From Nemertoderma westbladi (Eukaryota > Xenacoelomorpha > Nemertodermatida > Nemertodermatidae), in the NCBI GenBank assembly GCA_032718475.1, contig JAUCBJ010002486.1, positions 1 through 47,420 on the forward strand: 47,420 nt of DNA, read 5' to 3'. Position 1 is the first letter of the stretch. Each line of letters opens with the position of its first letter. The notes under the pieces are model-generated. The model searched no databases and was not told the origin of the DNA. It saw nothing but the letters and a program-made list of their open reading frames with translations. Shown here piece after piece: positions 1 to 11,530 of the stretch. The position numbers and the translations under genes were made by a program.

Positions 1-659
1 GAGACAGAACATCGATGTACAGCATCGTTCCATTACATTAACTCGCTTGATATTCAAACAAAAACGTCGTCCTAACAACGTCAAGCCTCCCTATACCTGG
101 GCTTTCGCCACAGGTATAATAATAATATGGCGTATCAGATAACTGGAAATTTTAGTATTGGTTGTTACGACAAATCTAGCTAATAGTCAGCAGATATATT
201 AACGAAAGGCACTCCTAGCTGTACTTTCCGGCATGAAAAACACTTTTAACAATTGAATGGACACTTGAATTGTTTTAGTCAGAGATAATTTTAGACCAAC
301 GTTCAGCATAGTCGTAGTGCTATAATTGGTAGCTGTTGCCACCCAGTGAAGTGAAAAGTCAGTTGCCATAGGTTATATCTACTCTGCGGGTACAATGTGC
401 TAAATGAGCTGAAAGTAGAGTATAGTGGCCAAAGAGTGCAAGTAAAGCTGCAGTTTTAGTAATGACCAAATGTGCAAATGAGTTACTGTATAAGTGAATA
501 CTGTACCTTTACTGTTAACGTCCATCTCAGCTAGTCTGTCTGACCTCAATTTCAATTCAATTTTTCAATTCAAGTTTATTTATCTTCGTTATGGAATATA
601 AAAGGAGTGTTGATTCAGTCCGTAGAGACAAGTTGGTACAGGCTTATGTTTAAACAACT
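1..659. other. No gene recognised
   Basis: AT-rich sequence with stops in all frames. I see no conserved motif, repeat array or RNA gene in it. It precedes the first recognisable LINE coding sequence. Confidence 0.5.
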
Positions 660-865
660 ATGTTCAGGTATTTAATGAAATTCGAAAATTAACGTTAGAA
701 TCCATCATCGATTAAGTTCTACCATAGATTCAGCTACCGATGAGACCTATATTGCTGGTAGGTTTGCCGATATATATAAAAATCTTTATAATCAACCGTA
801 AGATTCCCATATTTGTCATATAGAAAAGGAGATTAAAGTTAAATTGGAGAATTAATCACCCTTAA
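660..865 (+). pseudogene. LINE fragment, linker just upstream of the reverse transcriptase
   Basis: One frame reads a short segment with 'GRFADIYKNLYNQP', the type of sequence found between the endonuclease and reverse transcriptase of LINE ORF2 proteins (an 'F-A-x-x-Y-x-x-L-Y' linker), followed by stops. The same kind of protein continues at 2043, directly after the piggyBac-type element. Inference: this is the left part of one LINE copy that the DNA transposon split at a TTAA. The 5' limit is unclear, and the copy is dead. Confidence 0.45.
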
Positions 866-2038
866 CCCTTCCCCGACCATGGACTACATGGTAGTACATG
901 CAGGGACTGTTCCATGGACTACATGGTAGTTCATGGCTTTTATACTGACATTTAGGCATTCCTATGACGTTGGAACACAAACTGACGGTGTGTTTTATAG
1001 GCAACTGGAGCAGTTAATAAGTAAAAAAAATATAATTTTGTAGTACTGTATTAGGCCTACCAGACCAGTCTGCCCTAGCAACATAAATTTGAAAATGCTG
1101 AATTATGGCACTGCTACAGAAGTACAGCTCAATATAGTGCGTTACTGTATACTGTCTTAGCTGTGCATTTGATGTAAAGTGTCAAAGTTTGTACCGATAC
1201 TAGCGGAATCCGCCAAGGAGCTGGCTACGAGATCGAGAATGAGGATGATGATGACGACACAGACAATGGCTACGAGATCGAGAATGAGGATGATGATGAC
1301 GACACAGACAATCAGAAAATGACGGAATGAAGCATGCAGGGATAACGATAACAGCGAGGGAGAATGATGATTCCGAAATTGCTGGTTCCGATTCCGATAG
1401 AGAATCTGACAGTGATACTGGTACTGGTTTGTTATATAATCTACCGGTACCTGATTATGAATTATTGGAGGAATGAGACCTGGGACTGGGGTGGCGTGAT
1501 ATTGCATATGCGGAAGAAGACTCTGATGACACTGCAGTCTGACGGTTGGTTGCAGTGATGTTATCAATACAACTGGAAGCCTACAAACACCAACTGTTGA
1601 TCATGAGAGAGTATAAACTGATCATTTTGATAAAATTACATCTCGATGTCGATATACAACAATCTTGCGCAATTTTATTTACAATTATGTTGTCGGGTCT
1701 GCTGGGTAAATAACAAAACATTAAAGAAAATCAGATTTGTATGTGTTATTCTATTTTACGGTATTCTGCTATTTTTTACGATAAACCAAGATTGTGCCCT
1801 GGCGGTTTTGGTAATTACCAAACTCACAAGCTGAATTAATTAAACTGAATTAATTTGTTATTAATTATAATATTAATGTTCACAATTTTATGATGATTCT
1901 AAAAAACTAAAAACTGTGTTCGTAGGACCACCACAACCGAAGTTATGCACAGCTAAATTACAATAATATTTTTTTCTAAAATGTTGGAGCATTTGGCATT
2001 GGCGGGCACTAAATTTTAGATCCCTGGTCGGGAAAGGG
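866..2038. mobile_element. piggyBac-type DNA transposon, internally decayed
   Basis: The element is bounded by TTAA at 862-865 and 2039-2042. It has 13-bp terminal inverted repeats, CCCTTCCCCGACC at the left and the complement of CCCTTTCCCGACC at the right (one mismatch). TTAA target duplication with CCC-starting ends is diagnostic of the piggyBac superfamily. A 24-bp subterminal direct repeat (877-900 and 912-935, one mismatch) sits at the left end. Inside, the plus strand reads Asp/Glu/Ser-rich frames around 1206-1500, resembling the acidic N-termini of piggyBac transposases, but stops break them and no DDD catalytic core is visible. It is therefore a non-autonomous or deleted copy. Confidence 0.78.
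1222..1311 (+). repeat. 45-bp tandem duplication in an acidic reading frame
   Basis: Two identical 45-bp units (1222-1266 and 1267-1311). 45 is a multiple of three, so the reading frame is kept; it encodes a Gly-Tyr-Glu-Ile-Glu-Asn-Glu block followed by five Asp. This suggests the duplication arose while the frame was coding, probably for the acidic N-terminus of the transposase of the surrounding piggyBac-type element. Confidence 0.75.
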
Positions 2039-2042
2039 TTAA

Positions 2043-2962
2043 ATCCACTTCTAGTTCCTCCCGAGATTGTTTCGGAAGCTATTCACCGTCTTAAGGGAGG
2101 GAAGCCTATTTCTGTTTGATTCCGACTGTTTAATCAATGCAGGGTCGATTCTTTTTGATCATTTAAGTGTTTTGTTCAATTCTTTTTTAGTCCATGGTTT
2201 CATACCAAAGTTTGTTTTGACGTGCGTCATCCTGCCGTTAATTAAGAATAAGTTGGGGGACCACACCTCATCAGGGAATTACCGAGCGATAGCTAATTCG
2301 AGTTTATTAATCAAGATATATTCGAATGGGTTATGATTCTGACTCAGTCTACACATTTGTCATTAGACGACCTTCAGTTTGGTTTTCAGTCGAAATGCAG
2401 TACGACCCAATGTACGTGGGCTGCTACGGAAGTCATTGGTCATTTGACTAGACACTCTACCCCGGTATTTGGTTGCCTTTTAGATCTATCGAAAGCTTTC
2501 GATATGATAGAATGGCAGAAGTTATTCCTCGAACTACTAAAGATGGGAGTGGCTCCACTGTTTCTTAGAGTTTTACTGTGGGTATATGTAAACCAGTCGT
2601 GTTGTGTCAAGTGGAATAACATCTGTTCCGATACTTTCACTCTGAAAAAAGGAGTCCGGCAAGGTTCGGTCGCCTCTCCGACGTTACTCTGCGTTGTTCT
2701 AAATATTCTTATAATAACATTACGTAACTCTGGAGTTGGTTGCAAAATAGGATCTTTTTATTATGGAATTTTAGCCTACGCAGACGACATATTTCTTTTG
2801 TGCCCAAGTATAACTGGACTTAAATATATGGTCGATATTTGTAATAAATTTGCGGCAGTCAATAAACTTAAGTTCAGCTCAGATCCTAATCCCTCCAAAT
2901 CAAAGTCGAGTGCATTCCATTTGGATATTCTTGGATGGAACAATCCGTTAAGATATCACTAG
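2043..2962 (+). pseudogene. LINE (non-LTR retrotransposon) reverse transcriptase, broken
   Basis: The frames read in order: a finger-region segment (around 2043-2090), then 'GNYRAIANSS' (NYR block), 'DLSKAFDMIE' (catalytic block A, D of FD), 'KKGVRQGSVASPTLL' (QG block) and 'LAYADDIFLL' (YADD catalytic block C). This is the standard order of a LINE reverse transcriptase of the Jockey/CR1-like group. The longest clean part is 2333-2962. A frameshift between the ORFs ending at 2336 and starting at 2333, plus in-frame stops, show that it is dead. The frame carries on weakly past 2962 ('SLGG') and is then lost. A C-terminal LINE segment of similar type appears at 5984-6652 and could be the same copy. 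Confidence 0.85.
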
Positions 2963-4412
2963 GTGGGATAAATATTTCTCCATTTGACGCAACACCGCCA
3001 CGGCCGCTATGAGGGAGGTGAATACCGCGGCCGCTCCTAAAGCCGCAGGCCATCGCTAACTATATAGGTTAACTTGGGATTCTGGGGGACTTTTCGATGA
3101 AGGAACAGACCAAATTTTTTTATTTTCTCACCAGGGGAGCGGCTCGGAATTCTAAGATATTAGCAACTCTAACATTATTAAATCTAACCCTTCGACGGAC
3201 ACGGCGGACAAAAATCCGTCATTTTTTCGACAATTTTAAAATTTTTTTGAAAGGCGCTCTACAGTGGCTCGAAAAAACCCTAGGTTATTGCTTAGCCGAC
3301 GCCGGGATAAGATAGAAGGGATTAATTAGTAAAATCGTTTTTTTTTTCAAAAAAGATTACCACGCCTTTTTTCCGAAAATGTCCGTCAAAGTTGAAAAAA
3401 CGGACAAAATGACTTTGCGGGATCCGCTATAACTCGGCTAATATTAATCGTACGGGGACGAAAGTAACGCGGTTGGAAAGGGGAAGAGTGGTACTACCTT
3501 CGTATCCAATGGGGGTAAGATATTTATTAAAATTTCGGGTGGAAAAAGGGGCTGTAAATTTGTACGTTTTTGTCCGTCTTTTTTGGAAAACTTATTTCCG
3601 AAATGTTTAATTCGACAACGCGGGTAGGAATCCACTAATTCTTTTATGAAACTCGAAGACCATTGGGGCTACGTTCCTATCGAATGGGGGTAAAAAAATA
3701 TGTCGGCAATAGGGGCCAAAAAGGGCCAGAATTTGTAAAGTAGTTTTTAATGAATAATTTTTTATTTTTAACTTTAGTTGGTTAAGGTACATTCTATACA
3801 GTCAATATCCATACGGGGAATTCAAATATGCTATCGGTTTTGCTCCAAGGATGATATTAAAAAAATGAGGGCCAAAATTATAATTTCGCGCTTCAAACTT
3901 GCTTCGCGGGAAATCGTCTAGCTCGAACGAAAACTACTTAACTTACGGGAGATTTGTTTACACAGACTTATAGTGCGTTAAATTATCTATCTAACAGCGT
4001 TAATCACAGCGCCGGAGGTATTATAAAACTGGAGCGGCAGGCGATCGTGTGAAATATAATATTTATAAAAAGGGACGAAAAATTTTTTTTTTTAACAAAT
4101 CGCTATTCCATTATAATTTAGCGTATTGCGCCAAAAGTACCTGTAAAAAGTATCAAATTAACTCCGCTATCTTTTATCTTAACATATATAATTAAAATTA
4201 CAAATTTTAAGGGTCGAAAAATATCGCGTTATTTTGGCCCTTTTTTTTAATTTTTTTGGGGCCAAAAATAACCCATTCTCAAAAGATTAAGAAAAAAATT
4301 ACGGCAAAGAATATACCAATTTTATTGAATTTGGACCACCAGAACCGAAGTTAGAGCGATTTTAGTGAAAAAATAAAAATAATTTTTTTTGCAAAAAAAT
4401 TAAGAATGGTCA
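2963..4412. other. AT-rich region with degenerate repeated modules, no gene
   Basis: No credible coding frame. A short GC-rich patch (about 3000-3055, with two CGGCCGC-like sites) follows the LINE fragment. From about 3190 the sequence repeats 'gtccgtc/cggac' words, and two loosely similar modules (about 3455-3560 and 3620-3740), each holding 'aatgggggtaa' followed by a purine-rich stretch, suggest an old tandem duplication. Long A and T runs occur at 4080-4400. It matches nothing I recognise. Confidence 0.4.
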
Positions 4413-4485
4413 GGTCAATATTGGATTTCGAACCCGCGAACTTAGGTTTCATTAACGTGATTGATAACCACTAGACTATGTGACC
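4413..4485 (-). tRNA. tRNA-like pseudogene or tRNA-derived SINE head
   Basis: The minus strand gives 73 nt with an A-box-like TAGTCTAGTGGTTATCA near the 5' end and a B-box-like GGGTTCGAAATCC near the 3' end, at normal tRNA spacing. The first five bases (GGTCA) can pair with TGACC at the 3' end, giving part of an acceptor stem. The T-stem has mismatches and I cannot place a proper anticodon stem, so it is unlikely to be a working tRNA. A tRNA-derived SINE is the best alternative. Confidence 0.5.
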
Positions 4486-5983
4486 AAGCGAATTTGAAAT
4501 TTTCGAGTGACTATTTTTAAACATAAATAACTTCGGTTCTACAGGGCCGTTTAATCTGAAACTTTTTTCATTGGATAGAGGATAGATTGTAGTGTGTGAA
4601 ATAGGATAAAACTTGGGAAAAGACTTATGTGCACTTAGTGCAAAATGCACTTAAATAGTGAACATTTTTTCGATATTTCAAACACTGTTATTTCCAGTTC
4701 TATTCATCGTAGAATGTTACTTTTTGGATTAAAATGTAGTTTGGAATGATTTCTAACTATAATCGTAACATTTGTTTAACTTCTTATGTCTATAAAGTGA
4801 CTTAAAAATGTCCATGAATATGGTCCAAAATCGCAAATCCAGATTTATTAAATTGGATTTTTGACACTTTTAGCGACTGACACTTTATCATACACCATCG
4901 TAGATCGGTAGAGGATAAACATAAGTTTGTTAAATAAGAGCCACCATTACGATCTGCTAAAGTGCATTTGTACAAATAAGTGTGCAAAAGTGCAAATTTT
5001 TTAATAAGGTCAAATTATATAGTATTGGGTTCTTTTCTTTGCAGATACTTTATTTTAATATTAATATGTTGTTTGAACATTACTGAGCGCATTAGGGGAT
5101 ATGCGTACAAATAACCGGCCCTTATGAGGCTTCGATTGGGTAAATTAATAAAACATAAGGTTGTATAGTATAATATTCTAAAAACCAGTGTGATATTAAA
5201 TGCACTTTAAATAATAAATAGAAATCAAATAACAATTGGACCACACAATTAAAAACTCGCACAATTTTGTACTTATTATATCGCTTCAAATTAATTCAAC
5301 AGTGGATATTTGTGGGAAGGGGGAAGTTACAGTGTGCATTTGGGTGAAGTTTGGTGAACTGCATTTATGCAGTGAATCCAAACTTCCCCCTTTGATATAT
5401 CATATACTGTACTTAAGACATGCTAGGGTGACGGGGAAATATTTGTTACTGTCACACTTTGCTTCCATTTATCCTATCCTTTATTATTACCCCAGTCAGA
5501 TAAGAGATAATAAATCAGTAAAAACTAAACTAAACTGTCTTTCATGCAAACAAATTTCTAACTAAAGACGGGTGAATGACCATGACCATGGAAATAATTT
5601 TAAATATAATTGTATATCAACTATTTGGGGAGGCTTCCAAGTTAAACCCGAAAACAATTATTTTGTTACATATATAGTAAATAACGTTGTATGTTCTTCT
5701 TCCTCTCATAATAAAATATAAATGAAATATCTCAGATAGCTATGCCCTGTAACATTTCACAACCAAAATATTTAAGTGTGAAAAGTGTAGGCCTACCACA
5801 CTCCGCCCAAACAACCGCAAACGCATAGCCAACAAATTTAACAAAAGGTTACATACATGTTGGGTTCATGACGAGATGAGTGAAAATTGATCGCGTAATA
5901 TAAAGTAAAAAATTAAGAGACGGGCTGGCTCTCCTCCACTTCTTACCCAATGGATATGTTGTTGTAATAATCTAATATTGGGG
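4486..5983. other. AT-rich region, no gene; contains a hairpin
   Basis: No protein domain is visible in any frame. The words 'tgcactta'/'taaatgca' recur at about 4630-4660, 4970-5000 and 5195-5210. An imperfect hairpin with AAGTTTGG/CCAAACTT arms and ATGCA at its tip lies at about 5347-5386. These may be parts of a decayed inverted-repeat element. Confidence 0.35.
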
Positions 5984-6652
5984 CGGCTTTCTCTCGGTGG
6001 CGTCGTATTGCCTTGGGTTAAAGAAGCAATACATCTTGGTCGCGCATTAGATTTTCGTTGTAACTTAGAATCAGATTGTATTAATAAACGTGACCAATTC
6101 ATCGGTAAGCTCCTCAATTGTCTTCGTCAGGAATTCTAATTTGCGTGACCGGATACAATTTGCAAATTACAACGTATATATTCGACTGCCTTTTATGGTA
6201 GTAATCTTTGGGACCTGTTCTCAGCTACATGTAACCGGTTATTTACAGCGTGGAATAAAAATTGTAGAATAATTTATGGTCTACCTTATAATAGCCATAG
6301 ATATTTTATATATAATATTGTGCAATTTAATCACCCAATGATTAGGATGCTTTCACGTTTTCTTAAATTTTCTATTGGTTTGCGTGAATCGAATAAATGT
6401 TGTTTATATAATTGTCAGTCTCGTGCTGGTAGTAATTTGAGGAATATTGCTAATTTTTGTAATGTAAACTTATTAGCATCCTTAAATATGAAATCTTTGT
6501 GTAATAAACGTTATGCACCTGTGCTACCGGAAAACGAATGGCGAATCAATATATGTAAGGAAATTATCGCTATTAGATCAGGGTCTTCAGAACTTAACAA
6601 TTTAACAGACACCGATTTATTTGATATTTTAGTCGCAGTCACAACTACATAA
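5984..6652 (+). pseudogene. LINE ORF2 C-terminal region
   Basis: The frames give 'LPWVKEAIHLG', then a segment with 'YSTAFYGSNLWDL', 'LPYNSHRYFI' and a long Leu/Ile-rich tail that ends with a stop at 6650-6652. This is the post-reverse-transcriptase region of Jockey/CR1-like LINEs, in which a lysine-rich segment, an 'F-Y-G-S-x-L-W-D-L' motif and a 'LP-x-x-x-H-R' motif appear in this order. At least two frame changes are needed to follow it. A short AT-rich 3' end ('attaaattaaattaaaat') lies at about 6821-6840. It may be the 3' end of the copy whose reverse transcriptase lies at 2043-2962. Confidence 0.65.
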
Positions 6653-7237
6653 TATGTTAATATTATTTTCTTTTTCGTTATATTCCTATTACCTAATCCT
6701 ATTATTATGCAGTATTGTTTATTTTTTGTATTGTCTATTGTGTTTATATTCTCAGTCTGCTCTATGTCATTTCCTATAATATTCATTGTTACTGTACTTT
6801 CAAATTATTTGGTTATGTATGAAATTAAATTAAATTAAAATATTACATAATATGAATTAGTCTATTGACATTTTTTACATATGGGGTGGAGGAAGGCACA
6901 ATAGCCTAGGCTAGTGGAAGGAACCGGAAAATAGATAAATATAAGTACCGGGGGGGGGGGGGGGGGGGTGGGTAGGTGTAGCTGGGTCAGCAGTCAGTGG
7001 TGTCAAGGACAAGGCCGATGAGGAAGTCAAATCCAAATGCAAAACTGCATCCGTCACCATCATAACCAAAACAGATGTAGCAGTAGAGTTTTGGTAGGTG
7101 TTGGAATAGATACTGTAGTTATAATATATAGTATTATAGGTTATTAGGTGAACCTAGAATGTTAGACATGTAAACACCGATGGAAGGGGGGGGGGGGGGG
7201 GGTGGAAGGGATTGGATGCACTGGCTCACTGATGTGT
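6653..7237. other. No gene; two long poly-G runs
   Basis: No gene is seen. A run of 19 G (6950-6968) and a run of 17 G (7186-7202) frame a segment with no coding signal. The second run ends about 35 bp before the start of the RTE-like LINE 3' fragment. Confidence 0.5.
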
Positions 7238-7895
7238 CCTCAGCAAGTCTCTGACCGGATGAGCATAAACTCAAAGGATGGTATGCTTAGGCTTGTGGAC
7301 GACTTCTGTTACCTGAGATCATGGATCCGGAAGTCAGATGAGGACAGGTAAGGGAAAGGCATGAATAGGCTTGAATAGGCTTTCCAGGATTTGGAAGTCA
7401 CAGAAACTTAAGGTACGATTATTTAGAGCAGCAGTAGTACCAGTACTCCTCTATGGGAGTCCATGCTGGGCTCTAACCTCAGAGGACACCAAATCTCTGT
7501 ATGGCACATTCACAAGAATGCTACGCTGGGTTAATTTTATCAAGTAAAATGTACACATCTCCAACCAGACACTACATAACATTGGATTGGTTCCCCCAAG
7601 CTTGACACTAGAACAAAGTCGCCTCCGCTTAGCAGGATATTGCTTTCGCCGTGAGGACTAGCCAGTGCATAATCTTTTGCTTTGGCAGACTCATTGTGTG
7701 AATAAGCACGGTGGACAGCCCATGACTTTCTTGAGACGCATCTTAAAGGACACTGGCCTTGAAGATGCGGCTGATCTAGCAAATGTCATGGGTGATAGGG
7801 AGTTGTGGTGGCACAATTTTATCGACAAGCCGGCACAGCATTCTTAAAAATGCAGCTGCAATGCAGCATGCCGATCCTAGTAGTAGCAGTAGTAG
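7238..7895 (+). pseudogene. RTE-like LINE, 5'-truncated copy with (TAG)n tail
   Basis: It aligns along its whole length with the C-terminal part of the better-preserved minus-strand copy at 22410-23470. Shared landmarks are the 'GSPCWALTAEDTKSL' region, the 'TLYNIGG' and 'LRFAG' region and the terminal 'GDRELW...DKPAQHS', with frameshifts and stops here. The end 'gccgatcctagtagtagcagtagtag' is a short simple-repeat tail in place of poly-A, as in RTE-clade LINEs. 5' truncation is typical of incomplete target-primed reverse transcription. Confidence 0.8.
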
Positions 7896-9906
7896 ACGCG
7901 ATGGTGAGATACCTAATAAAATAATATTTAGCGGTGGCTATGTGAATAAAATATATTTTGTTAGATTTTTTGAGAAGATGTGTTCAGTTTTAGAATTTAT
8001 TATATCTTGGCTGAGCGCATTCCAGATTCGAGGGTCTTGAAATGAAGGGGATTGGCCGGCAGAGTCTAAGCAGATCTGTGGGATATAAAAATGGCCTGAT
8101 GAGGCTTCGCGGGTGTTATGTGTATGTATACTGACTGTTTTACGGAATAAATGAGTGAGAGGGTGGAAGTGTGTGTGAAAGACATCCTACATGATGCTGC
8201 AGACTTGGAACTTGTAAAGTTGCTCTAACGGCAAGTTATTTAATTGTTGATAAATTGGAAGGGTCGAAGATTTATAATAACTAAACGTTATACACTGGAC
8301 AATTAAGCCGTAGATACTATAGGGATGATGTGACGGGATCGTAGATCCCGACCGAATTAAGCCGTAGATACTATAGGGATGATGTGACGGGATCGTAGAT
8401 CCCGACCGGGTAAGATTTAGTATGCGTCACCTGACTGCTGGTCTGCTGGGCTAGTGTCCTTTTGGCTGAAAGCCGTTGGGGAAAATAACAGAGTCTGTGT
8501 TCCTCAATGTTAATGTTCCAAATGATAATAGCACAGAATTAGTATGTGATTGATATCGCAATACAGAATGACAGCAGTAAATCAGTAATAGATATTGGTT
8601 GGCGACGGTCAAAAACTATAACCGGTCTGCAACTCTGTGATTAATGAACTGACCGGTAAATCAGTAATACAGAATAACTATATGATTGATACACACAGAT
8701 ATTGGTTTCACCTCTTACTCTACTTGGCCTTCTGTACCCAATGGATGCTCTCCTATCTCTGTTCACGTGCTCCCCTGCCCGCTATTGGCTTATATACTAA
8801 TTGTGACTTTGGCACTCCCTGTGAGTGTTTCCCCCCGCCGCTAGCCTTTACTAGCTGTGTTCTCCCTCCGAGGTGGTTTGACCTCTCACCTCTCTCTGTG
8901 GCTTTAGGGCTTGTGTCCCCCCCCCCCCCCCCCCCAGTTGGTTATGAGGCGAGATTATTATTGGTAATCTCGTATCGCCAACTATATTGGTAAAATGCCA
9001 CTGGTCCCATTTTCGGGTGGATAATGCAAGGGAATTGAATCCGCTTACAGATAACTAAGAGAGAAAAATAAGGTTCGCATAATTGACGAGGGAAGAATAT
9101 GACGAAGACGATGTAATGGATTTATCGTGCCTCTTGGCACGATAAGCTCCTAAAACGGCTTTGTATCTCTAAAAGTTACAAGAAGTGCTATCTTTTCACT
9201 TATTGTTTTGGTTCCCGGCTGTCATAAAATATTTCCCACTAGAACTCGGTCCTTCAATGACTTGTTATTTACGGACATCCACAGCCCTTCAAAAATAGTG
9301 CAAAACACAGTGATTTCTGTTCTTCCCAAGATGTATATTGTTCCCTTCTGGCATATAAAAATAGTGTTCTGTAACACCATAGAAAAACCTCTGGGATGAG
9401 GAAAAAGAGAAAAAGGGTGAGGGGTGCTTTGGGTCCGTTATGATCCAAAGTATAGCCTCAAATAATCAAAATAATCCAAAAATATACAGAAAAATACAGT
9501 ATTTTTAGTCGTTTCGTTATGCTAAAAATACTCTGAAAAAATATAATCAAGGTTATGAAAAATCGTAATAAAATCGTCAAAGTTATGGAAAATCACAGGT
9601 TATGAAAAACGTCGTAATAAACTTGGTGCAGCTTCATGCTATTGGAACTTGGTGATAGTGCAGAACACCAGGTTACCGTCTGAGTCCAAACAGGGGTGGG
9701 ACCGATTGGACGCAAAGGTTACTGTTACTTTGCCCTCAAAACTATACAGTCGATCCTGGCGAGCCTGGGATGAACTTTATAACCAGCAGACTGACAGTAA
9801 CTGACAGAGTTGAAGCCTAGGGACACTGCTACTTTGCCCCCAAAACTAAATAGTCGGTCCTGAGACGAACTAAGTAGCCAGCGGACAGAATGCGCGAGCG
9901 CTCTGG
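7896..9906. other. No gene; mixed repeats
   Basis: No conserved protein is seen. It holds a 54-bp tandem duplication (8301-8408), a run of 19 C (8917-8935) and, at about 9580-9670, a few repeated 'ggttatgaaaa(a)tcgt' words. The apparent ORFs at 8637-8993 and 9208-9399 lack any recognisable domain and look accidental. Confidence 0.45.
8301..8408. repeat. 54-bp tandem duplication
   Basis: Two identical 54-bp units (8301-8354 and 8355-8408). Each contains an internal palindrome, CGGGATCGTAGATCCCG. The exact identity points to a recent duplication. Confidence 0.85.
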
Positions 9907-10164
9907 GGCTAGTTAGCCAGAGATCTCAGTCCTCGGCGGTAACGTCTTACCTTCCCAGCAACCACGAACCCATCTGCTAAGGCCGGCCTTGGAAGAAAGA
10001 AGACCAATACCTCAGAGCAGAGCTCGTTTAAGGCTAGTCAGCCAAAACTCAGTCCTTGGCGGTAACGTCTTACCTTCCCAGCAACCACGAACCCACTATG
10101 GCCAGCCTGGGAAGAAAGAAGTCCAATACCTTGGAGCAGAGCCTAGTATAGCTGCCAAGGCGGC
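9907..10164. repeat. About 125-bp tandem repeat, two copies
   Basis: Copy 1 begins at about 9907 and copy 2 at about 10032. Shared blocks are 'ggcggtaacgtcttacc', 'ttcccagcaaccacgaaccc' and 'ggaagaaagaag'. A third, partial copy lies at 11434-11530, separated by the minisatellite and a foldback element, so the array was probably split. Confidence 0.8.
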
Positions 10165-10408
10165 CTCATTAATGTTTGTGTACCTCATTAATGTTTGTGT
10201 CCCTAATTAATGTTTGTGTCCCTCATTAATGTTTGTGTCCCTCATTAATGTTTGTGTCCCTCATTAATGTTTGTGTCCCACATCAATGTTTATGTCCCAC
10301 ATTAATGTTTGTCCCCCTGATTAATGTTTGTCCCTCTGATTAATGTTTGTCCCACATTAATGTTTGTGGCGCTGATAAATATCTGTCCTTCATTTAATGT
10401 TTGTGTCC
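10163..10408. repeat. 19-bp minisatellite (about 13 units)
   Basis: The unit is CCTCATTAATGTTTGTGTC. The first seven or so units are nearly perfect, and later ones lose bases ('ttgtccccctgattaatg', 'gatttgt' variants). It directly abuts the second copy of the 125-bp repeat and has no coding frame. Confidence 0.9.
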
Positions 10409-11080
10409 AAGTTGCTATGGGGTTCCGGACGTTTTGGATAACTTGGTCAGCAACAAGCAACTTAATTTGAGTAACCATTAACTTTTAGTCTCCGTTATAT
10501 GAGGCATCTTTTACAGCAACAAACTTCGCGTTTACATAGAGCAACTTGATCGGCAACCTGACATGCTCACCAAGTTGCTGATAGAATTGCTCAAAATGTT
10601 TCCACGTACTGTAGAAAAAACAGTCTTTAATTATTCGTCATGACATAGCTAGACTTTGATCTTACTATAGAGTACCACCCATGGCTATATTTTATACTTA
10701 GAGTTCCGTTTGCTTGAATCTAAATTTTTTTCTTACAGTTATGCATTTGGCTACATTTTCTTCAATTTGTATTGATACATGATTCTAACTACAGTCCCGT
10801 ACTTATTTTAGAAGCAATTAATACCAAAATATCAAAAAATTATTGAGCACTTTAGTATAATTTTGAATTCAAAAATTTCCAACATGTGCGCAAGTGTGTT
10901 AGCTGTATTGTATGTGCTTATTTGTTATTATTGCATTCACAGGTAATACTAACACCTGCTCATGTGCTAATTAACATGTTAGATAGCACGTTTTAGCTAA
11001 TAACAAATGCGCACATGTATTACGGGCGCACTACGCACTAAAAAATTAAGGACGTACGATACGCCTTGGCTATAATTTGA
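10409..11080. other. AT-rich, no gene
   Basis: No ORF, RNA gene or clear repeat. A loose palindrome about the words 'gcacatg/catgtgc' and 'ttagctaataacaaatg' lies at 10880-11030. Confidence 0.4.
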
Positions 11081-11263
11081 TATATTTTGCGTGTTTTTTG
11101 TAAAAATTCGGACTTATGGTGTTTTGCCTAATTGAGGATGCCTTGTTTTCTAGGCAATACCCCGCAACTATCGTATAGTTACGGGATAATACCAGAAAAC
11201 GGTGTTCCCCTTGTTTTGGCAAAACACCATAAGTCCGAATTTTTACAAAAAAACCGCAATATA
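11081..11263. mobile_element. Foldback (MITE-like) palindromic element
   Basis: Left arm 11081-11128 and right arm 11218-11263 are inverted copies. A core of about 31 bp pairs perfectly and contains the word GGACTTATGGTGTTTTGCC. The centre is itself palindromic (CCCGCAACTAT / ATAGTTACGGG), so nearly the whole 183 bp folds into one hairpin. No coding sequence. I could not establish a target-site duplication, so the superfamily is open. Confidence 0.75.
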
Positions 11264-11433
11264 TTTCAAAGGTGATTCTAAATTAAATAGAAAGTTTAGT
11301 TATATGAATTCTATATATATTTATTTGTCAAAAAACACAATAACAAGTAAACTGAGGCATCTCTCTAAAAAATAAACAATTTTTATCGATTTTCTCAGAA
11401 CTACAAAAATCGACTTAGGGGGTTCTGCCTTGA

Positions 11434-11530
11434 AGGTGGCGATACCTTCCCAGCAACCGCGAAGGCTGGCCTGGGAAGAAAGAAGTCCAATACCTTGGAG
11501 CAGAGCCTAGTTTAGCTGCCAAAGCGGCCA
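11434..11530. repeat. Third partial copy of the 125-bp repeat
   Basis: Matches the second half of the units at 9907-10164 ('gaagtccaataccttggag', 'cagagcctagt'). It ends in a 'gctgccaaagcggcc' that corresponds to the end of copy 2. Confidence 0.8.

Noticed and set aside
4413-4485. A functional tRNA gene
   Set aside because: T-stem mismatches, no clear anticodon arm and only a partial acceptor stem; treated as a pseudogene or SINE head.
8637-8993. 118-codon ORF
   Set aside because: Runs through a poly-C tract giving poly-Pro; no domain and unsupported by composition.
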